64,000 nucleotides of DNA, from assembly GCF_002127325.2 (NCBI RefSeq), contig NC_035436.2, positions 25,617,506 to 25,681,505 of the forward strand, read 5' to 3'. This document shows positions 10,086-21,800 of the stretch, piece by piece (within the stretch, counting starts at the first letter, position 1; each line of letters starts with the position of its first letter). Position numbers and translations under genes: made by a program. This DNA is from Helianthus annuus. Taxonomy: Eukaryota; Streptophyta; Magnoliopsida; Asterales; Asteraceae. Under the pieces are notes generated by a model. The model worked only from the letters and a program-made list of their open reading frames with translations. It did not search any database and was not told where the DNA came from.

Positions 10086-10586
10086 TATAGTATTAATAGT
10101 AGTTAACTTATGAGGGGGTCAAAGAGTTTGGATCCCCGCCATCCAATACCTATGGGCATTGAAGGAGATCCTACTAAATTTGACCCAGGTCCCTTGCAGG
10201 ACCTCTAAACGCTGAACAAGGGCAAGACCCTTACCAAACCGTTCCCTTAACCCCCGACCAGGTAGCCAACATACCTCCATATAGACCGTGGAGATATGAA
10301 TGGTGAAAATCTTTTATTTTATATAGACAGTAAAATAACGCCAAGACACCACGGACAAACGATAAGGAAAGATCACCTTCAACATAAGTAACTAGTTATT
10401 AAAGTCATTAATACAAAACCAAATAAAAAGTGCAAAAGATTAAAAATAAAAAGTATTATACTAAACACTTGTCTTCACCAAGTGATGTAAGAGACTTAGG
10501 CAAACATGGCCTTGATTGTCAAGAACTCTTACGATCAATCTTGGATCCCGAGACGACTCACACACTCTATGATGGACAATGGATGA

Positions 10587-10630
10587 TGGTGGTGGATGAT
10601 GGTGGTGGTGGTGGTGGTGGGTGGTGGATG
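10587..10630. repeat. GGT microsatellite with GAT interruptions
   Basis: Runs of GGT and GAT triplets on the plus strand inside the T2 LTR, in what would be the start of the transcript on the minus strand (CCACCACC...). Confidence 0.9.
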
Positions 10631-10684
10631 AAGTGTGAGAGAGGTGGTGTGCCAAGGGATGAGTTGCAATGAAGCCAAGCACTC

Positions 10685-10693
10685 CTATTTATA
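10685..10693 (-). promoter_or_regulatory. T2 LTR TATA box
   Basis: Minus strand TATAAATAG, followed about 30 bases on by a CT/CA-rich stretch like a plant 5' UTR. A GTAAGA donor-like site lies at 10527-10532. Confidence 0.6.
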
Positions 10694-10709
10694 GGCTGAA
10701 CAGAAGGCT

Positions 10710-10930
10710 GGGCACGGCCCCGTGTCCGCTGGACACGGCCCCGTGCCTGTCTGACACTCTCTCTCTTCATTAATTGTAATTCGCAATTACAATTAATGCG
10801 CCTGCTGTACTTTCGCCACGTCCCCGTGTTCACTGGGCACGGCCCCGTGGTGGGCAATAGAAGCTTCTACTGGTTTGTCTTTTCTGCTGCTTCTTGGGCA
10901 CGGCCCCGTGCTGGCTGAGCACGGGGCATG
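10710..10930. repeat. T2 U3 CACGGCCCCGTG palindromes
   Basis: Palindromic GGGCACGGCCCCGTG blocks at about 10710-10746, 10816-10850 and 10895-10929, directly upstream of the TATA box in the minus-strand sense. Dense in CpG. Confidence 0.85.
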
Positions 10931-11498
10931 TTCAGTCTTCTGTCTTCTCTATTTTGCTTGGGAGGATGCTGTTGAGGGGTCGAGCAATCCACTTATGTTC
11001 CTTTTCTTGTATTTATGTTAGATTTAGTTGTCTTTTTGCTTCTTTTGTGAATTTGAGCTCATTTAATCCTGAAAATACAAAAGGAAGACAAAAACACTCT
11101 TTTCCAACATTAGTACTTAAAAAGGGTTAGTTTTATGCCCCATTTGATGTAATTTATATGTTGCATTTTATACACATCAGTATGGTACTAATGAAACATG
11201 TTAACTAGTGGGTAAAAAGTTGTAGGAGGATTATAAGAAAGGCACATGGGATCATAACCATCACTTTTCTCTAACTCACTTCCACTCAAAACTCTTCCCT
11301 CCCTCTTCCTTGTATTCGGCAGCCAACAACCAGCCATCATACACCCACCTTCAACCCATTTCCAAGTCATCTCCATACACACAAAGGTGCTATGGGTCAT
11401 ACAGCGAAGCTTGGTGCACACGGAAGTTGAAGGACCACTCTCATTTTCTTTTATCCACCACTTTTACGCTTTGAAACTCCCCTAGCCATTTGCTAGTA

Positions 11499-11504
11499 GT
11501 AAGT
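11499..11504 (+). promoter_or_regulatory. Putative 5' splice site in T3 LTR
   Basis: AGTA|GTAAGT after the UTR-like stretch, conserved in the 3' LTR at 63294-63299 despite overall divergence between the two copies. Would pair with the acceptor-like site at 45480. Inferred. Confidence 0.4.
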
Positions 11505-12825
11505 GTTCTAAATCTTTATCTTGTTCTTGTCTTTGGTGGTTAATAGATGATACGAATGATAAAAGTTAAGAAACTTTAAAGATCATGAACAAATGTTGAA
11601 CATGATGTGTTAAAAGGTGGATAAAGAGAAGACATATGTGTAAAACATGATAAATCTGAGTAATACAAACACTAATCTGCTGTAAATAATATATGTTACG
11701 ATATAAATCGTTATTAGGACAAATGGTGATCCTATGCGTGCGTTTTAGTAACCTTTAAACTAAAAACAACATGCTGAGTTGTATTTTCAGCCGACTTTAA
11801 CCGGCTGTAACAGGACCGTAACTCAATGAAAAATGTATTTTCTGAAGCCTAGATTTATGTATTATGAAATACGGTTCTAATGGCACTGGAATCATAATTT
11901 TTGGACTTCGTTTACTATTTTTAAAGTGTCATTCTGTAACAGCAGCTAGAGCTGCATTTTTCTGCTGAAAATATACATTCTGTTTTCTGTCATAACTTGA
12001 GTTCTGTGTAGAGTTAAATCATGAAACCGGTACTGTAGATGGATACTGATGTCGTAGTAATTGTCCCACTGGAATTTCGTCAATCCGACTTACAATGAAT
12101 TTTTAGTGAATTATTCCGTGGGCTGTAGTCAGAAAATAATGAATCTGATTGCAGTCCGGAAAATGATTTTATAAAATATTGGCAATGAACTGGACCCCGA
12201 TATTTTTACACAATAATATTTGGATCGTTCAAGATATTCTGTAAAAATTTAGAAATTTTTGGAATAAGTTAACTATTTTATTAAAATGCTCGAAAACAGT
12301 CCAGTTTTGGATATTTAAGTTGAAATGACAAAAAATTGTAATTTGCGTGTCTAAATGTCGAGTATGTTATCTGAGGAAAAATATATATACATGTTGATTA
12401 CTAAACTTTGTGCTAAACCTATGTGGTATGTATAATACGTGCTAGTATAGTAGGACTTGCAAATACACATACAACATATTTAGACAAAATACATAATTCG
12501 GGTGCAAAGTGCAAAATACAAGATACCTATGTTTTTGAGAAATAATATAAGTAAGATACATAGTTAAAAATATAAAATATTTTTAACACAAGAACACATG
12601 TACAAAAGATAGTGACTGTACTTGTGCGATACAAGTCTAGTGACTAACGTTAAGAAAACATGTATAGGTCACGACGCTAGATAAGCAAATCCGGTGAAGT
12701 TTACGACGCAAGGAACGCAAAGTTGTGAGTTCATGCTCCCCCTTTTCTTTAACTGTTTTTGGTTTTATAACTCTCGGGGGTGAAATACATGTTACAAATA
12801 TTACAATTTTTACAAATGGTAAAAA

Positions 12826-12926
12826 TACAAGAAGCACACTTGGTGAGAACGAGTACCGAGTATGATGCGATTTGAGAATACAAAAGTACAAGAAGCACTC
12901 TTGGTGAGAACGAGTACCGAGAGTGT
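12826..12926. repeat. T3 LTR duplication, period 61 bp
   Basis: TACAAGAAGCAC.CTTGGTGAGAACGAGTACCGAG begins at 12826 and again at 12887; a looser third relative (CTTGGTGAAAACTAGTACC) lies near 12998. Confidence 0.85.
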
Positions 12927-13121
12927 TATGCTTTAAGAAATGCCTAGAAAATACTAGATCATGTGAGCATAGACTAAATACTAAAAATGCCATAAAGTCT
13001 TGGTGAAAACTAGTACCAAGCCATTAAAACATTCATTAATTAGGGACGAGGGTTATATCTAACGGGTACGGCCGAACCCCACTCATGGTCAAAACTAGTA
13101 CCTAGTAGTGCTTCGGAGTCC

Positions 13122-13178
13122 CAGTCGAGGGTAATCGACACAGTCGAGGTTAATCGACACAGTCGAGGGTAATCGACA
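13122..13178. repeat. T3 LTR minisatellite, 19 bp x 3
   Basis: Three head-to-tail copies of CAGTCGAGGGTAATCGACA; the middle one has a single G-to-T change. Confidence 0.93.
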
Positions 13179-13182
13179 CAGT

Positions 13183-13308
13183 AAAGGAGCCAACACTAAT
13201 GCTCCATATGTTCTCACATGCCTTAAAGGAGCCAACACTAATGCTCCATAAGTCCTCACATGCCTTAAAGGAGCCAACACTAATGCTCCATATGTCCTCA
13301 CATGCCTT
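13183..13308. repeat. T3 LTR minisatellite, 42 bp x 3
   Basis: Three units beginning AAAGGAGCCAACACTAATGC at 13183, 13225 and 13267. The multiple-of-three period makes repetitive ORFs on both strands, which I do not call. Confidence 0.95.
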
Positions 13309-13736
13309 AACGTCCTTGTACAAACATTCAATTAGTACGTGGTGTACACAAGAAAACTTGATTTATACAAGAATACTTTATTTAAACAAGATACATACCA
13401 TGTTTTCATACATGGTATGCAAAACGCATGAACTCGCTCAACTTTATGTTGATGTTTTCCAAAATTTACATGTATTTCAGGTGACATGATGGATCTTGGG
13501 CGCAAGTGTCGTAACTAGAAGTAGATTACAAGCTTAGATGTCATCCACTTTTGTTGAATTGTAACCTAGATGAAGGTTGTGTTTTAAAACTTAAATAACA
13601 AGTGTTTGTAATACTCAAAATTTTCCGAATGGATGAACATCGTTTTAAATCATGTAGTTGTTTATTATGATTGAAGGCAATGATAACAAGCTAGTCACAC
13701 ATCATACGCTTCCGCAAAAGACAGGGTGTGACAGTT

Positions 13737-13748
13737 TGGTATCAGAGC
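13737..13748 (+). other. T3 primer binding site, tRNA-iMet
   Basis: TGGTATCAGAGC, 3 bases after the LTR end at 13733. Fixes T3 as a plus-strand element. Confidence 0.93.
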
Positions 13749-14083
13749 TTCGATTGTAGTGAACTAGGATTCTTTCTCGAGTCTAGACTACAATCACTAG
13801 AGTTCTCTCACGAAAACGTTTTACAAAAAGGTTTTGATTGCATTCACGTAACGCCAAGATCCACGAGTCAAACACTTTTCAAAGAAAAGACAAGGCAAGG
13901 ACATCAGTGAGGAATACCTTTAAGATAAGGTGCCGACCAAGGCATAGTCTACACGAGTTAGACTTGCCAAAGACAAAATGACCCCCCCCCTAAAAAAACG
14001 AGAGTTATACGTAATATAATACATTAAATTGCTTGATTATGCTATGTAGCATATGTGTTATTGATATACATACATACAAATAA

Positions 14084-14359
14084 GTGTACGGAATGATTAT
14101 TGACGAGAATAAGATACTTTCGACTCCGACTCCTATTACTATACGTAACTCGCGCAATGAAGCTACCGACCTCGCGTTCATTGCAAAGCTCATAGCTAGA
14201 GTGATTACCAGACGAGATTCTGAGCTTGCTTTCGTAGGAGATGGCTGCTCTTCCCTCTCGATTGTGAAGGTTCCTAACTACGGTGATGATTACGAGGCAG
14301 AGGCGGCAACCTTGAACGAACTCTTAAGCAACGGGACGAGATCCCTGCGGCTTATGTGA
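14084..14359 (+). CDS. Unrecognised 91-codon ORF in the T3 leader
   Basis: Starts MYGMIIDENKILSTPTP and has a balanced composition with an acidic stretch (GDDYEAEAATLNELL). I recognise no family. It could be a remnant of a pre-gag ORF, given that T5 and T6 have one at this place, or chance. No codon or homology support. Confidence 0.2.
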   Translation: MYGMIIDENKILSTPTPITIRNSRNEATDLAFIAKLIARVITRRDSELAFVGDGCSSLSIVKVPNYGDDYEAEAATLNELLSNGTRSLRLM

Positions 14360-14769
14360 AGCAAGATTTACGACATACTTGACCAGAAAAGGAAGATGAA
14401 GTATTCATCACGAAGGTGCCCCTCCAACTACTAGGAATTCTCTCTATTCCTATCCCATCTAATCATCGTGCCCATACGCGCGTAACGATAACAAATGTTA
14501 GCGCATAGACCACCGCAATGGTCCTTTCCATGACAAAGGTGTAAGGACAGTAGTGTCCCCTCCTAGATCGATCATCTGCTTGGACGAGAGAAAATTGGGG
14601 TAACTGTGCAAGACAATTTATTATTACGGGGGCCCACGTAATAACGACTTGTAGTGCACAGAAATCCTGGTGGACTCTGTGGGTCGAGCCAATAAAAACC
14701 ACACAAAAGTAATCTATAGGGGTCCTCACTTTCATCTGGTAGAACAACACATAGATCAGTGCTTTAGCA

Positions 14770-14774
14770 CGTTA
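14770..14774. repeat. T4 target site duplication, left (CGTTA)
   Basis: CGTTA directly before TGTCACACC; matched at 45037-45041. Confidence 0.92.
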
Positions 14775-17700
14775 TGTCACACCCCGACCACGAAGAACAT
14801 ACAAATCGTGGCGGAAACGTCGGGGAGTGTTGTAACAGAATCAATTGTTTCAAATCCATGGTAAATGAAGTTTCGTTTTATTAGTCAAACATGAAAGTTT
14901 ACATTGCTTTAAACAAGAACCAAAGAGTACATAACATAAATTAAGTAGTTCTTGTCTCGTTTTAAGTCACTAAGGCACATGTCCGCCTAAGTATGTCTTG
15001 ATAAGTCCTATGCATCATCTCCTGAAAACACATGTGAAAATAGGTACGTCAGCATAAAAATGCCTGTGAGATACATAGGTTTTGTGAAAACGGAATTCAT
15101 GACTTATGTTTGAGAAAATGTTTAGTCATGAACCTTGTAATTTGCTTTGTCTTGTAAATCATTGAAAAACGGTAAGATCAGATGATATGTATAAATAAGA
15201 GAATAATGTATGGTTAAATGAACAACCATGTAAAATGGGTTGAATATGATAAGTTGTTTGTAAGTCAATGTCTTGTGAAAAGTATGTTATTTGTATAAAA
15301 TGTTATATGTCTCAAACTGAAATGATTTAAATAACGCTACGATATGTAATACCATACAAACACTTATATATAGGAAGTACCAGCGGCGTATCCACCATGC
15401 TTGTATCATATTACACACGCCTCGTTACTTAGATCACTTACTTAAACCAAACCATCAAGATGTAATGTTTAACAATTGTAGAATTGTTTATGTATAGTCA
15501 ATTGTCTATTGTCAAATGTAAATCATGTCAATAGATACAACTGGTTCACACGGTTCAATAGTTACAAACGGTTCATATAATTAAAAGGTTAAGACGGTTC
15601 ACATAGTCAAATGGTTACAACGGTTCAAAATGTAGTATAATGTGTTCATATGCTGGATGAGCATATGCAACGGAAATGCAAGGTAAAACAATGTACTAAG
15701 TATGCACACAATGGGCGTACGTAGCATGAAATGTATTGTAAAGTGATGTACTAAGTATGCACACAATGGGCGTACATAGCATGAAATGTATTGTAAAGTG
15801 ATGTACTAAGTATGCACACAATGGGCGTACATAGCATGAAATGTATTGTAAAGTGATGTACTAAGTATGCACACAATGGGCGTACGTAGCATGAAATGTA
15901 TTGGAATCATGTACTATAAATGTACTAATGAACATAGCAAGTATACGATATGAAAACAGGAAAGCATTAAAGTAACAAGTAGGCACATGTGTTTCACCCC
16001 AAAACAGTTTGGAAAACAGTAAAAGAGGGGTTCAATGTATTCACCTGAGGTTTCTTTGAAGTTCTTGTGTAATAATCACACAATGCTAGAGTTCACGGAA
16101 TATCAAACAGCACCTAATAGGTAGCTATATTAATATACCGGACCAAAATCGGAGGATCGGATAGTATGCGGGTTCGTAAACCAACCGAGTATGGAGACTC
16201 GTGTAATATGGTTTAACAAAGCCTACATACTAAAATGAAACCTAACCTAAGTGCTTACGACCCATTACGACCTGTTTAGGTAGCTTATGCTACCTTAACG
16301 CGTCGTTCGCGTAGAGCGCGCTTGGAACGCCTAACATCGTGACCATAAGGTATAACCTCAGAAGGTTATTCCCTATACAACTATGGTCACCTAATGTGTT
16401 TGGTCGGATCCTAATGATCGACCAAATGGGTCGGGTTCGAAAGTATAAGCGATTGTTTAGATCGCTTACCTTACGACCCTATATAAACACTAAACTAAAA
16501 GTGACGAGCTAAGCATGTTAGAACATGCTTAACTAAGTTTAGAAAACAGGTTTGGTATCAAAACAAACGGTTTTGATACTCACGAGTAGTTTGGTTACAA
16601 AATACACAAGAATGCGCATTTTGGCCGAAACTACGACTCGTCACTGAGCCTAGATAACGTGGTAATCAGTAGGTATAGTCGCTACGGACTATAACCATCG
16701 TGATTACGCTCACGTTATGAAGTTCCAAGAACTTCGTATTGACCATAGGCTGGTCAATGCAGAAAGTCAAAGAAAACTTTGACTTTCGGACTTGAAAAGC
16801 GAATAAAAGAACGAAAGAACACTTACGAAGGGTCCCCGAAAGCTAATTTCGATCCAGAAGCTCAGGTATGAAGCAAAGACCTCAACTTAGAGCTTTAGAT
16901 CAGATTTTGTGGGTTTTTAACCAGGGGGGGGTATTTATAGGAAAAGCAAGACCGTTAGGATCGTTTCTTGAATATCGTGCCACGATCCAATCCGTACACT
17001 TGTCGAAATGTTGTGGTGGCTTATTTTGCCCCCCCACCATAGGGATTTGACACGTGGCGTTGCCCTTTGGGTGATCGAAAGGCCATTGCAAGTGGATCAG
17101 AAACATTGAATCTGGTCTGTATGTCTGACGCGGCCCGCGTCAGGATATACACAAAACTCAGGCGGGCCGCTTGGCCTTGTCTGATCAGCACAAACTTTCA
17201 GAATTTACAGTTTAGGTCCCTGTTGCGTATTTAAGCCATTTCCAACACTTCCAAGGCCCGTAAAGCCAACTTTAAGGCCCTAAAATGATGCCTAAACATT
17301 GTGGACATGAAACATGCTCAAAAATATTCCGGAGGTTGGTTCGTTTGGCCGTACGATCGCGATGTTCGCTTAATTACGACGGAATGCGCATAAGCGCGAA
17401 AGACGATCCAAATGACGCGATGAATGGATTTTTCTCATGCCAAACACTAAGGCATAATATAAGGATGCTTACATAAATTTTTGGATGTCCGGATGTATTC
17501 AGAACGTAAGTTATGCGCGAAAGTGCAAACTTGTGCACTTTTTGACACTTTTAGTCCCTGAATGACCAAAAAGTTTATTTTAGCATACCAAACCCCTCAA
17601 AGCCTATTTCTAAGCTATGTAAAGGATATTTATGGTATGTTTAACTTATGGACATGTTCCGGAATGTTTGTTACAGTTCAAATTGGCATACTTTCGCAGT

Positions 17701-18019
17701 TTGTCAAGTTTAGTCCCTGTAAGCGAATTAACTTGTTTTTGCCATACCAAAGCCTTCAAAACTTATTTCTAAGTTATGTAAAGGTTATTTAAGGTATGTT
17801 AAGTATATGATGGCGTTCCGGAGTATTTGTCGCATTTAAACTGAGTACGTTTACGCACCAGCTTGCGTATAATTCTCTAGAAAGCGATATAAAGTTTGAA
17901 ATTGAACAAGAATTGTTATGTGCAAAAGATACACATATTTATACAAGGTCCCAAGTATGAAATACAATATTTCATCGGCTTGGTATTTGTTTGATGGTCG
18001 CGGTGACACAGGTGTCACA
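14775..18019 (-). repeat. T4 LTR 1 (3245 bp)
   Basis: Plus-strand ends TGTCACACC and GGTGTCACA. Acts as 3' LTR of the left internal region. Minus-strand order: U3 with a TGACGCG-GCC-CGCGTCA palindrome (about 17124-17140), TATA at 16931-16939, donor-like GTAAGT at 16821-16826, then over 2 kb of R/U5 with a 55-bp minisatellite. Short ORFs inside repeat in all three LTRs only because the LTRs do. Confidence 0.93.
15692..15911. repeat. T4 LTR 1 minisatellite, 55 bp x 4
   Basis: Four units beginning TGTACTAAGTATGCACACAA, the first at 15692 and the second at 15747; units 1 and 4 have GCGTACGTAGC, units 2 and 3 GCGTACATAGC. Just upstream (15540-15625) is a looser run of ACGGTTCA-type short repeats. 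Confidence 0.95.
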
Positions 18020-18055
18020 GTCTCCCCTACTTTAGGAAATTTCGTCCCGAAATTT
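18020..18055 (-). promoter_or_regulatory. T4 left copy PPT and pre-PPT hairpin
   Basis: Minus strand: hairpin AAATTTCG-GGA-CGAAATTT (18037-18055, perfect 8-bp stem) then PPT AAAGTAGGGGAGAC abutting the LTR. Same arrangement as T3, T5 and T6. Confidence 0.85.
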
Positions 18056-18144
18056 ATTCGTAGGAGTCTATTTGTGACTCTGCCAAATAACCATCAGCGA
18101 TATGCATGGCAATATCCTGTCATTTCCTTAACGGTCATTCCTTA

Positions 18145-18525
18145 GAAACGAAAATGAACAGACGGAGTCATTTTCCTCAACGAGTATTCTTCAGAAATGG
18201 AAATGACGGAATAAGCAAACGGATGTTCATTTCCTCAACGGACAAATCTTCAGAAACGAAAAATGAACAAACGGAGTCATTTTCAATGGTTGCTTCATCA
18301 GAAATGGAAATGAAGGATTACAAACAGATATTGATTTCCTCAACGGATAAATCTTCAGAAACGAAAATGAACTAACTGAGTCATTTTCAACGGTTGCTTG
18401 ATCAGAGTTGGAAATGAAGGATTACACAACGGATATTCATTTCCCCAACGGATAAATCGTCAGAAACGAAAATGAACTAACGGAGTCATTTTCAACGGTT
18501 GCTTCATCAGAGTTGGAAATGAATA
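18145..18525. repeat. T4 left copy internal repeat, about 105 bp x 3.6
   Basis: Units marked by CAGAAACGAAAATGAAC..ACGGAGTCATTTTC at about 18145, 18251, 18355 and 18461 (spacings about 106, 104 and 106), with TTGCTTCATCAGAGTTGGAAATGAA later in each. Early units are the more diverged. Lies near the 3' end of the internal region where an autonomous element would have integrase. Confidence 0.9.
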
Positions 18526-18829
18526 GGGTTAACCCTAGACACATGACAGAACTTGCTGTGATTTCTGTGCACTAAATTCCATAATTATGCATGCATCCAT
18601 AATTACGTAATCCCTTGCATAGTCCGCACAGTTTGTTTTGTAATGTTTTGGGGAAGGATATCAAACTTGTGATGAGGGTGACTAGACTTCCATCGGGTCC
18701 TTTTAGTTAGATCGACAGGGGATCTTCTTAGTTAGGCCACCAAGGAGTCCTTTCAGCTATATCATCACATGATATCCCTAACCAGATTTTTGGATGAATC
18801 TGTTTAACTAGACCACTCAAGGGGTCTAA

Positions 18830-18834
18830 TTATG
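18830..18834. repeat. T5 target site duplication, left (TTATG)
   Basis: TTATG before the T5 LTR start TGTCACACCC; matched at 32788-32792. The empty site reads CTAATTATGAAG at 39316-39327. Confidence 0.93.
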
Positions 18835-21800
18835 TGTCACACCCTGGCTTTGCGGAAGCGTGGTTAATTTGGTGTGACTTCTTAATACCATAGCTTAATC
18901 ATAACAAGCTATATGAATTTAAAATATGCAAGATCATCCATTAAAATAAAATATCAAAACATTGTCTTAACGGGTTGACACCCTTTCAACCATAAACTTG
19001 TCCCACGAACATTACAACCCTAAACATAACATAACATAACATGATTCGAGGACTGTGACTTGTCCAGGAAAGAGTCACATTCCCCAAACCCTGGATGACC
19101 TCGGTGACTAATGCAGCGGAAAACATGCTATACCGTGCCAGATCTTTAATTCCCTGAAATACATGTAAGTTGAAAAATCAACAATAATGTTGAGCGAGTT
19201 CATGCGAAAGTGAGTAAATAAACCTTTGTATTTATCAAAAACCCTGGTATGTAGCAAATAAGGAAAAAGAGATCACCAATGGTTTGCAAGGCCATTGATA
19301 TGTGTGAAATGCAAGTAGGAAGGCTCAAACCTAGCAAATTTATGCGTCGGGAACAAAGTCATCCCAAGGTCCGTTATGCTGGACCTGGGACTGGGCTCGC
19401 TACACCCAAATAGATCTACCGCTCCTGCCCCTCGGTCCTACCCTGAGGATTAATGACCTCAAGTTTCTGCCTACCCATTCACATGATCTAAAAGTAACCC
19501 TCCTTACGCTAACCATACCATGTATAAAGTAATCATAACCATTGTAACATGTATTTCACCCCCGCAGTTTAGAAAACTGAAAACAGTTAAGAGAAAAGGG
19601 GGACATGAACTCACAGTCAGTGCGTCGCTATACCAAGTACTCCGAATGTCACGCAGCTGTGCAACGACCTACATGTGCTAATTCTATTAGACGGATGGCC
19701 GTGCCTTAGCTTTATAGTTTAAGTTTCGGGAACAGTTAGACAACCGTTCTTTGTATATACTTGGTAATTAATTTCCTTCTCAAGGATGGGAGATTTAATA
19801 CATGTGCGATCAATTTATAACATTAAGTCTCACTTAATATATTTTTACTTCTTATTCCAAAATATAAATATTTTTCTCAAAAATATTATATTTTCTCTTC
19901 ACTTAATACTTTCTAAAATAATATGTAAGTTACGTTTTAGTAATCGTGTGGTAATAATAATTACCGTTGTAACTCATATGTTTGTCGTGTAAGCGTTTGT
20001 ATTATTTTGGGTTCGTCAACGTTTGTAAATATTATTTTTACTCTAAAAATAATATTTATATATTTTCACAAAATAATCATAAACAGTGTGGTGAAAAATA
20101 TATTTATCGAATAAATATTTATCACGTTTAGTTTTTGTGAAAGTCCCACCTCCGATTATTTAATAAATAAAGTCATGGCGAAATATATTTTGAAAACATC
20201 TCAAAAATAGTTTAACACTTGTAAATAATTCTAAGTGTTAGATTTTAGAAAATTTCGCCAGAGTTTCCCCTGTAACTGGAGGTGGCCACGCTTTCAAGCG
20301 TATCATTTTCTTTTACAAAATCACTTCAACAATTGCTTGATTCAATCAAACAATTTCCGACACATCAAACTAATTTCAACACACCAAACTTGCCGACTAG
20401 TATGTAAATCGCATTATTACATGAACTTGTAGTTTTTCCGAAAACTATAGTGTAGATCTCCTTATATTTGGTGGATCTATGTGTAAGATAGTTTAATCTT
20501 GTAAAAACCCCGTTTTTAGAATAAATCATTCTTTACAACTTCCCGACAACTTTTATAAAAATGGTTACTTTGTCGGATCTTTCGTTTCACAAGTGTTTAT
20601 ACACTTGTAGTTTGTAAAAATCATATTTGTTAGTGTGTCATACGACTTTTATAAAACATGATTTTCTCGACACTTGGTCTTACGAAAATACCACTTGCAG
20701 ATCCGTAGATCCGCTAGTTTTAAACACCATTTTACTAGTAAAATTACTTTTACACAAGTTCATGTCTTTTGATGTGGTAGAGTTTCACCCTTTAACCCTT
20801 GTACTGATATAAACAAGCTTATGTCAAGATCTATGATCTTAACAAAGTCGGGTTAAACGATGATCCGAGCCACCACATCGTAGATCGGGCCTAAATAATC
20901 ACCATATTCAAACACTACAACTTTTACACAAGTTATGATCTTTTATCCAACAAAAGTCAAGTTTTAGTAAACTTTAAAGATTCAAAAGATGGGTTTCCGC
21001 ATTTTAACCGTTATAAATCATATTAACCACTTTAGATATGTTCGAGAATGAGTTTTAAACATTATACCTCTAGCTCGGGGCTAGGGAAGATTCTAGGCGA
21101 AAATGAGGTGGATAAAAGCTAAGTAACGAGGTCCTTCCACTTCCGTTTGCTCCAAGCCTCCTAATACGTAACCCGTGAAGCTTGTATATACTTGGAATGG
21201 AGAGATCAAGATCGAACAATGGGTGTGTAGGTGGTGGCGGTTTCGGCCGAGAGTGGGGAGAGCAAGAGAGAAAGAGTGTGTTGGGTGATTAAGTGTGAGA
21301 AATCTCATGTGTTATGTCATGTTTTTATAGACAAAAATCTTGTTCTTGATCCAATGGTTAGTGTGCTCCCTAGATATTAAACATAACTTAATTAAATAAT
21401 TAAAAGTTGTACTCTCTAGTTACATGAGGACCAAACCGGCCCAAGGGGGGGGTCCTATGGTTCGATTTCAAATGTGTAGTTAGGACTTAGTTACGTTAAG
21501 TAGGTTAACTTTAGGGGTTAACTCCGTTAGTTGTATGATACGTTATAAAGCGGGTGTTAGGGTAATCAGGGACCCTAACTGGCTCAGAAAAAGGCCAATA
21601 ATATTTCTGGCAATATTTTTATGTTCCGGGTATAGTCCGGTTGTTCGGTTGGATAGTAATCCGTTAAAGTGCTTAAGTAATCTTTTAAGCGTCGTAAATG
21701 ATATTTTTAGTGACACAATTTATTTCCAAAAGTGTCAGGAATATTTCCTCATGTTTTGGCACTTTATTAGTTAGCTAGAAGCTGGTATGTTAGTAAAAGT

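Larger units (their letters stand above)
8585..11179 (-). mobile_element. T2: tRNA-Asp-primed LTR retrotransposon, 5' part only
   Basis: Seen: a complete LTR (9484-11179) with TGATGTG...CACATCA ends, a tRNA-Asp type PBS, a 265-bp leader and the start of an ORF, cut at 8585 by the insertion of T1. The rest lies left of the window. Known: this PBS is typical of Athila and relatives, not of the Tekay-type elements that make up the rest of the window. T2 itself is inserted in the 5' LTR of T3: sequence from 11180 matches the T3 3' LTR from 62979, which is uninterrupted there. Expected TSD GTATG (11180-11184); the partner is outside the window. Confidence 0.88.
9484..11179 (-). repeat. T2 5' LTR (1696 bp)
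   Basis: Plus-strand ends TGATGTG (9484) and CACATCA (11179), a perfect 7-base inverted terminal pair. Minus-strand order: U3 with CACGG palindromes (10710-10930), TATA box at 10685-10693, UTR-like CA-rich stretch, a GGT/ACC microsatellite (10587-10630), then a long R/U5. ORFs within it are chance; the Gly- and His-rich ones come from the microsatellite. Confidence 0.9.
11180..13733 (+). repeat. T3 5' LTR, 3' portion
   Basis: Matches the T3 3' LTR from 62979 on and ends AGGGTGTGACA at 13733, three bases before an iMet PBS. The first about 800 bp of this LTR lie left of T2, outside the window. A TATA-like GATTATAAGAAAGG lies near 11228, followed by a CT-rich UTR-like stretch to about 11470. 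The rest is AT-rich non-coding sequence with three short tandem repeats. Confidence 0.88.
13749..14774 (+). other. T3 leader, first part, ending at the T4 insertion
   Basis: Untranslated leader between PBS and gag, continuing at 45042. It holds a 10-base C run near 13981 and one unrecognised plus-strand ORF (14084-14359). No element-type extra ORF like those of T5 and T6 is readable here. Last five bases CGTTA are the left TSD of T4. Confidence 0.75.

Noticed and set aside
10430..10857. Gly-rich and His/Pro-rich ORFs around the GGT microsatellite
   Set aside because: Translation of a triplet repeat inside the T2 LTR.
13737..13748. tRNA gene fragments at the TGGTATCAGAGC sites
   Set aside because: They are primer sites of 12-15 bases next to LTR ends, with no tRNA body around them.
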